From an uncultured Clostridia bacterium (GTDB taxonomy: Bacteria > Bacillota > Clostridia > Oscillospirales > Ruminococcaceae), in assembly GCA_947584825.1 (NCBI GenBank), contig CANPWR010000055.1:1-8984 (forward strand): a stretch of 8,984 nucleotides of DNA, written 5' to 3'. The stretch's first letter is position 1. Each line of letters begins with the position of its first letter. The position numbers were made by a program, and so were the translations under genes. Shown here piece by piece: positions 6,147-8,984 of the stretch. The notes under the pieces were generated by a model. The model had not been told where the DNA came from. It did not search any database and saw nothing but the letters and a program-made list of their open reading frames with translations.

Positions 6147-6176
6147 GTATACAAGAATAGCTTTAAATTCATGTGA
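6147..6176 (+). promoter_or_regulatory. Candidate internal sigma-G promoter before gerAB
   Basis: GTATA (6147-6151), an 18-bp spacer and CATGTGA (6170-6176) match the sigma-G pattern at all -35 positions and five of six fixed -10 positions. It lies in the 113-bp gap between the A and B subunit genes, an unusually wide gap for this operon type. It could give the B and C subunits extra expression; it may also be chance. Confidence 0.4.
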
Positions 6177-6200
6177 TTTTATAGCTTATTATTATAAAAT

Positions 6201-6236
6201 GGAGGATTGCTTCTTTCGGAGCAGATTATAAATATG
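6201..6236 (+). promoter_or_regulatory. Split ribosome binding site with hairpin before gerAB
   Basis: A strong GGAGG at 6201-6205 lies only 1 nt before a TTG (6207) in the gerAB frame, too close to serve it, and 28 nt before the more likely ATG (6234). A second weaker GGAG (6218-6221) is 12 nt from that ATG. Between them TGCTTC (6208-6213) can pair with GGAGCA (6218-6223), one pair being G-U, around a TTTC loop. The hairpin would hide the second site and bring the first to about 12 nt effective distance. Confidence 0.4.
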
Positions 6237-7292
6237 AGAAAAATATCTTTCGGACAAATGATTACAATTCTTTTCCTATCAAGAATTTTTTACGCTATGA
6301 CGTTTATACCCTTTATGTATAGCGACGTTACCTGTCAGGTGATAGGATTTTCAATCAGTACTGCTATTGAATGTCTGGCGGTTATACCGGTAATCATTTT
6401 GTATAAAAAGCATCCGGACAAAAATTTATGTCAGGTGGCATATGAAAAATCAAAGATTTTTGGAATATTGATTTGTGTTGCCTTTGCATTTGCCGCTGTT
6501 TTAGTTATCAACCGTTTATTAAGGTATTTCGGATATTTTATGTATGTGACCTTCCCTGACTTTTTACCGTCGTGGATTGTTATAGGTGCGATAGCGATTA
6601 TTTCTTTTTACGCTGCGTTTCAGGGTATTGAAGCTATCGCAAGAAGTGCAGGCATAGCATTCGGATTTTTTGTTCTTTCATTCATAATCGTTACTGCCGC
6701 ACTCTGGACTAAAATGTCTTTTACAAATGTAATATACAATTATCCTAGCATAAAACATATATCACACGAGGTTTTTAATGAACTGTCTAAATTCACAGAA
6801 CTTTTGCTGTTTCCTATTTTATATCCGTATATTAAAGAAAAGGCAGGAAAGAGCATCTATGCCGCGTTGGCATTAAAGTTGATTTTTGTATATTTGATAA
6901 CTTCTATTTGTGTTCTTACATTGGGAAGCTATCTGAATATAAGCAAATTCCCGTTCTTTGATTTGGGAACTTACGCTGAAACATTTTTAATTGAAAGATT
7001 AGATGCATTTTTGCTTCCTGCATGGATATTGATTGCTTTTATAAAAACTGCTCTGTTTATGTTAATTGCAAAAATTGCTCTGTCAACAGGATTTAAAAAG
7101 GTTAAGTCTAATGTGTTCTTATTGATCATATCAGTGGCAGCTTTTGCTGCCTCGCTTGCTGCGGTTTTGCAGGAAAAGTGGAGCTACAGTGTTCTTGATA
7201 AAACCGTAATTATGATCCTGATACTGATTTTAGGTGTGGTGCTTCCGCTTGTTTATTGCTTTGGAAAGGGTGATGAAAATGAAACAGAATAG
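6234..7292 (+). CDS. Germinant receptor subunit B, permease-like (GerAB family)
   Basis: The integral-membrane B subunit of the germinant receptor, related to the amino acid-polyamine-organocation transporters and thought to hold the germinant-binding pocket. From ATG 6234 it has 352 residues, close to the family norm, with about ten membrane helices spread over the whole length (for example 11-30, 36-57, 76-96, 112-128, 139-157, 208-230, 258-282, 292-312, 324-344). Family hallmarks are the N-terminal MRKISFGQM, FTELLLFPILYP (187-198) and FPFFDLGTYAETFLIERLDA (239-258). The frame is open back to a TTG at 6207, but the ATG gives the usual N-terminus. It overlaps the C subunit gene by 14 bp, which indicates coupled translation. 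The substrate is not predictable from sequence. Confidence 0.93.
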   Translation: MRKISFGQMITILFLSRIFYAMTFIPFMYSDVTCQVIGFSISTAIECLAVIPVIILYKKHPDKNLCQVAYEKSKIFGILICVAFAFAAVLVINRLLRYFGYFMYVTFPDFLPSWIVIGAIAIISFYAAFQGIEAIARSAGIAFGFFVLSFIIVTAALWTKMSFTNVIYNYPSIKHISHEVFNELSKFTELLLFPILYPYIKEKAGKSIYAALALKLIFVYLITSICVLTLGSYLNISKFPFFDLGTYAETFLIERLDAFLLPAWILIAFIKTALFMLIAKIALSTGFKKVKSNVFLLIISVAAFAASLAAVLQEKWSYSVLDKTVIMILILILGVVLPLVYCFGKGDENETE

Positions 7293-8688
7293 AATTATAC
7301 TAAAAAGGTTTTCAATAATAACTATTTGTGTGCTTTTCATTTTCAGCCTTTGCTCCTGCAATTCAACAGGAAGATATGCAAAAAGAGATATTGATGAGAA
7401 AATTATTGTTCATGCACTGGGAATTGATATGACAAAAGACGGGAAATTCGAGGTTACATTGCAGATGCTTGCACAGCAGGGTTCTGGGTCAAATACTCCT
7501 ATAGACCCATCTAAGCCGAACAGCGCATCTGTATCCCAGATCGCAGATACAATCCCGGCGGCTATTGAAAGATGTGAAACAGATTTGGGTAAGAAAGCCT
7601 TTTTGGGACATTCAGAATTGATTTTATTAGGAAAAAACGTAGAGGATTTAAATCCGATTTTTGATTTTGCTTTAAATGCTGAGGGCATTTCGCTGGGAAT
7701 ATTTATGGCTTATACTGATGTTACGGCAAAAGAGATCCTCAATATAAAAATAACCAGCGGAACCTATTCGGCAGAGGTGTTAAAGGAGATTTTTGAAGAA
7801 TCAGTAAAAAACGGTACAAGCACAGAGTGCGAGCTTATCAGGCATATAGATAATATTGAAAACACAAACGGTGTAACCGTTATGCCGATTATAAAGAAAA
7901 TAAAGGACGATAAAAAATCGTCAGACGAAAAGGAAAACTCAAGCTCAGAGGAGAATTTCGGAGAGAGTAAAAGCGATGACAGTAATGTTAAGTCAGAAAA
8001 TGAAAAGGTAAAAAGCGAAAGCAGTGAAGATTCCCAATCGGAAAGCAGTTCTAAATCTGAAGAAAGCAGTTCTAAATCTGAAGAAAGCAGTTCAAAATCT
8101 GAAGAAAGCAGTTCAAAATCTGAAGAAAGCAGTTCTAAGTCCGAAGGCGGTTCAGGCGGCGGAGAAGAATCAGGTTCAGGCGGCGGAAGCTCAGAGGAAG
8201 CCGAAGTAACTGCATTCTATATAGACGGTGCTGTAATAATTAAAAACAAAAAGCCTCAGAGTGTTATGACCAGAGATGAGATCATAGGATTATCTTTTCT
8301 TAACAACGGCATTGCCGAACAGGAAATAGATGCAAAGCTTGGCGATACTTTTAAGCCGGTAAATGTGGGAAGTGTAAAAAAAGATACAAAGGTAAGCATT
8401 AAGAATAACAGAGTAGCTGTGGATATTAATTTAACTCTTTCATATGAGTTTTACAAATCCTACTCAGAGAAGGAAAAAAAGATTATAACAGCAAAGGCTA
8501 CAGAGCACATTTATTCGATTTGCAATAAGACGATAACTAAGGCATTGAAAGAGGAAAAGGCTGATATTTTTGAAATTCACTCTTTGCTTAATCACAACGA
8601 TTATACCTTGTATGAAGAATACAAGAAAAATCCTGATGCAATATTGGAGCGAGTAGATATAAATATTAAGATTGATCCTCAAAATTAG
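7279..8688 (+). CDS. Germinant receptor lipoprotein subunit C (Ger(x)C family) with long low-complexity insert
   Basis: The C subunit of the germinant receptor, a lipoprotein on the outer face of the spore inner membrane. From ATG 7279 (GGAAAGGG at 7263-7270) it has 469 residues, against roughly 370-410 for most relatives. A lipoprotein signal peptide runs to lipobox LCSC, giving lipidated C27. The N-terminal family domain (about 28-205) has KRDIDEKIIVHALGIDMTKD (35-54) and LGHSELILLG (109-118). The C-terminal domain (about 308-469) begins AEVTAFYIDGAVIIKNKKPQ and ends in the typical YEEYKKNPDAILERVDINIK (445-464). Between them, about 208-307, is a Ser/Glu/Lys-rich insert with five ESSSKSE repeats (255-289) and a Gly-Ser tail (290-304). 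GTG 7270 and ATG 7273 are alternative starts in the same frame. No terminator is evident after the stop. Confidence 0.92.
   Translation: MKQNRIILKRFSIITICVLFIFSLCSCNSTGRYAKRDIDEKIIVHALGIDMTKDGKFEVTLQMLAQQGSGSNTPIDPSKPNSASVSQIADTIPAAIERCETDLGKKAFLGHSELILLGKNVEDLNPIFDFALNAEGISLGIFMAYTDVTAKEILNIKITSGTYSAEVLKEIFEESVKNGTSTECELIRHIDNIENTNGVTVMPIIKKIKDDKKSSDEKENSSSEENFGESKSDDSNVKSENEKVKSESSEDSQSESSSKSEESSSKSEESSSKSEESSSKSEESSSKSEGGSGGGEESGSGGGSSEEAEVTAFYIDGAVIIKNKKPQSVMTRDEIIGLSFLNNGIAEQEIDAKLGDTFKPVNVGSVKKDTKVSIKNNRVAVDINLTLSYEFYKSYSEKEKKIITAKATEHIYSICNKTITKALKEEKADIFEIHSLLNHNDYTLYEEYKKNPDAILERVDINIKIDPQN
8041..8145 (+). repeat. Five tandem copies of a 21-bp unit inside the GerAC-type gene
   Basis: Units at 8041-8061, 8062-8082, 8083-8103, 8104-8124 and 8125-8145 each encode ESSSKSE. 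Copies 1 and 2 are identical. Copies 3 and 4 are identical to each other and differ from 1 and 2 by one silent base. Copy 5 differs by two silent bases. The unit is a multiple of three, so gain or loss of copies keeps the frame. The pairing of identical copies suggests recent duplication; all differences are synonymous. Confidence 0.97.
8149..8187 (+). repeat. Direct repeat encoding Gly-Ser-Gly-Gly
   Basis: The 15-mer GGTTCAGGCGGCGGA occurs exactly at 8149-8163 and 8173-8187, 24 bp apart, encoding GSGGG blocks around EES. It is GC-rich against its surroundings and follows the 21-bp repeats directly, forming the flexible end of the GerAC linker. Confidence 0.9.
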
Positions 8689-8718
8689 TTTGCATTTTTA
8701 TGGGTAATATGGTATACT
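8689..8718 (+). promoter_or_regulatory. Sigma-A promoter with extended -10 for the Asp23-like gene
   Basis: TATACT (8713-8718) is preceded by TGG (extended -10, TGn) with a weak -35 TTTGCA at 8689-8694 (18-bp spacer) or TTGCAT at 8690-8695 (17-bp spacer). Starting right after the germination operon, it lets the next gene be expressed in vegetative cells independently of the forespore promoters. Confidence 0.6.
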
Positions 8719-8753
8719 TTTTTTATCTGTTATGGTAAAGGGAGCTGTGCTGT

Positions 8754-8984
8754 GTGATAAAATTTGAAAATCATATTGGTGAAATTCATATTTCGAAAAA
8801 ATATTTAGTTTCTCTTATTGGAAACACTTCGACGAATTGCTTCGGAGTAGTAAGAATGAACACATTCGGACCAAAACAGAGAATAAGCTCTCTAATCAAA
8901 AAAGAACAATCCCTGGAAAACGGCGTTATTATTCACCAAACTAAGGATAACGAACTGATTATTGATTTGCACATAACTGTTTCT
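8754..8984 (+). CDS. Asp23/Gls24 family protein (YloU-like), 3' end outside window
   Basis: The first 77 codons of an Asp23/Gls24-family protein run off the right edge; full members have about 110-120 residues. The N-terminus MIKFENHIGEIHISKKYLVS matches the family's opening (IENEYGEISISNEVIAKI type), followed by CFGVVRMN (33-40) in place of the common CYGVVGM, and LIIDLHITV (68-76) as the conserved strand. The start is GTG at 8754-8756 with AAAGGGAG at 8737-8744 (9-nt spacing). The family is small and soluble, linked to cell-envelope stress and membrane-associated networks in Firmicutes; YloU-type members usually precede a fatty acid kinase or DAK-like gene (yloV), which could be expected next. 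It has its own promoter and is probably not part of the germination operon. Confidence 0.85.
   Translation, partial: MIKFENHIGEIHISKKYLVSLIGNTSTNCFGVVRMNTFGPKQRISSLIKKEQSLENGVIIHQTKDNELIIDLHITVS

Noticed and set aside
6199..6231. Ten-codon leader peptide before gerAB (ATG 6199 to TAA 6229-6231)
   Set aside because: No ribosome binding site upstream of this ATG; short open frames like this are expected by chance.
6207..6233. TTG 6207 as start of the gerAB-type gene
   Set aside because: The only strong Shine-Dalgarno is 1 nt away, too close, and ATG 6234 gives the normal family N-terminus. Not fully excluded.
8024..8209. Plus-strand open frame of 61 codons rich in Lys, Ala and Val repeats
   Set aside because: It is the out-of-frame reading of the 21-bp repeats inside the GerAC gene, which keep every frame free of stops; no ribosome binding site of its own.
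8704..8725. T-run after the GerAC gene as an intrinsic terminator
   Set aside because: Only a 3-bp stem can precede it, and the same bases form a good extended -10 promoter element.

Overview
The window is an AT-rich stretch of a spore-forming Firmicute, most likely a clostridial species. The endospore germinant-receptor operon, the GreA/LysRS and NrdR protein sequences, the strong AAAGGAGG-type ribosome binding sites and the small clostridial DUF6514-type protein all point there. An Oscillospiraceae/Ruminococcaceae-like host is my guess, but I cannot fix the genus by eye. No rRNA, tRNA, CRISPR array, phage or insertion sequence is visible. No gene-free stretch exceeds 300 bases; the longest (2166-2418 and 2686-2933) hold promoters and candidate operators.

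Left part (1-2257, minus strand): a housekeeping operon, greA then lysS, driven by a near-consensus sigma-A promoter at 2229-2257 and probably ended by a weak hairpin just past lysS. Middle (2283-3374, plus strand): an uncharacterised 88-residue DUF6514-like gene preceded by three perfect Spo0A boxes, then nrdR, the repressor of ribonucleotide reductase genes. The nrdR promoter carries a good candidate NrdR box between its -35 and -10 elements, which suggests autoregulation.

Right part (3384-8688): a spore-membrane block. A DUF421 protein and a DUF4363 protein form a translationally coupled minus-strand pair that converges on nrdR. Divergently, gerAA-gerAB-gerAC encode a complete GerA-type germinant receptor: GerAA and GerAB are membrane subunits and GerAC is a lipoprotein. 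Forespore (sigma-G-like) promoter matches lie before gerAA and again between gerAA and gerAB. The GerAC protein is the oddest gene here: about 100 residues of Ser/Glu/Lys-rich sequence, including five tandem seven-residue repeats and a Gly-rich tail, separate its two conserved parts.

Right edge (8690-8984): a separate sigma-A promoter with an extended -10 starts an Asp23/Gls24 (YloU-like) gene that runs off the window.

Taken together, housekeeping genes flank a germination and spore-membrane cluster. Nothing seen here is clearly a new kind of system. The strongest leads are the GerAC linker, the triple Spo0A-box cluster before an unknown gene, and the candidate NrdR operator.
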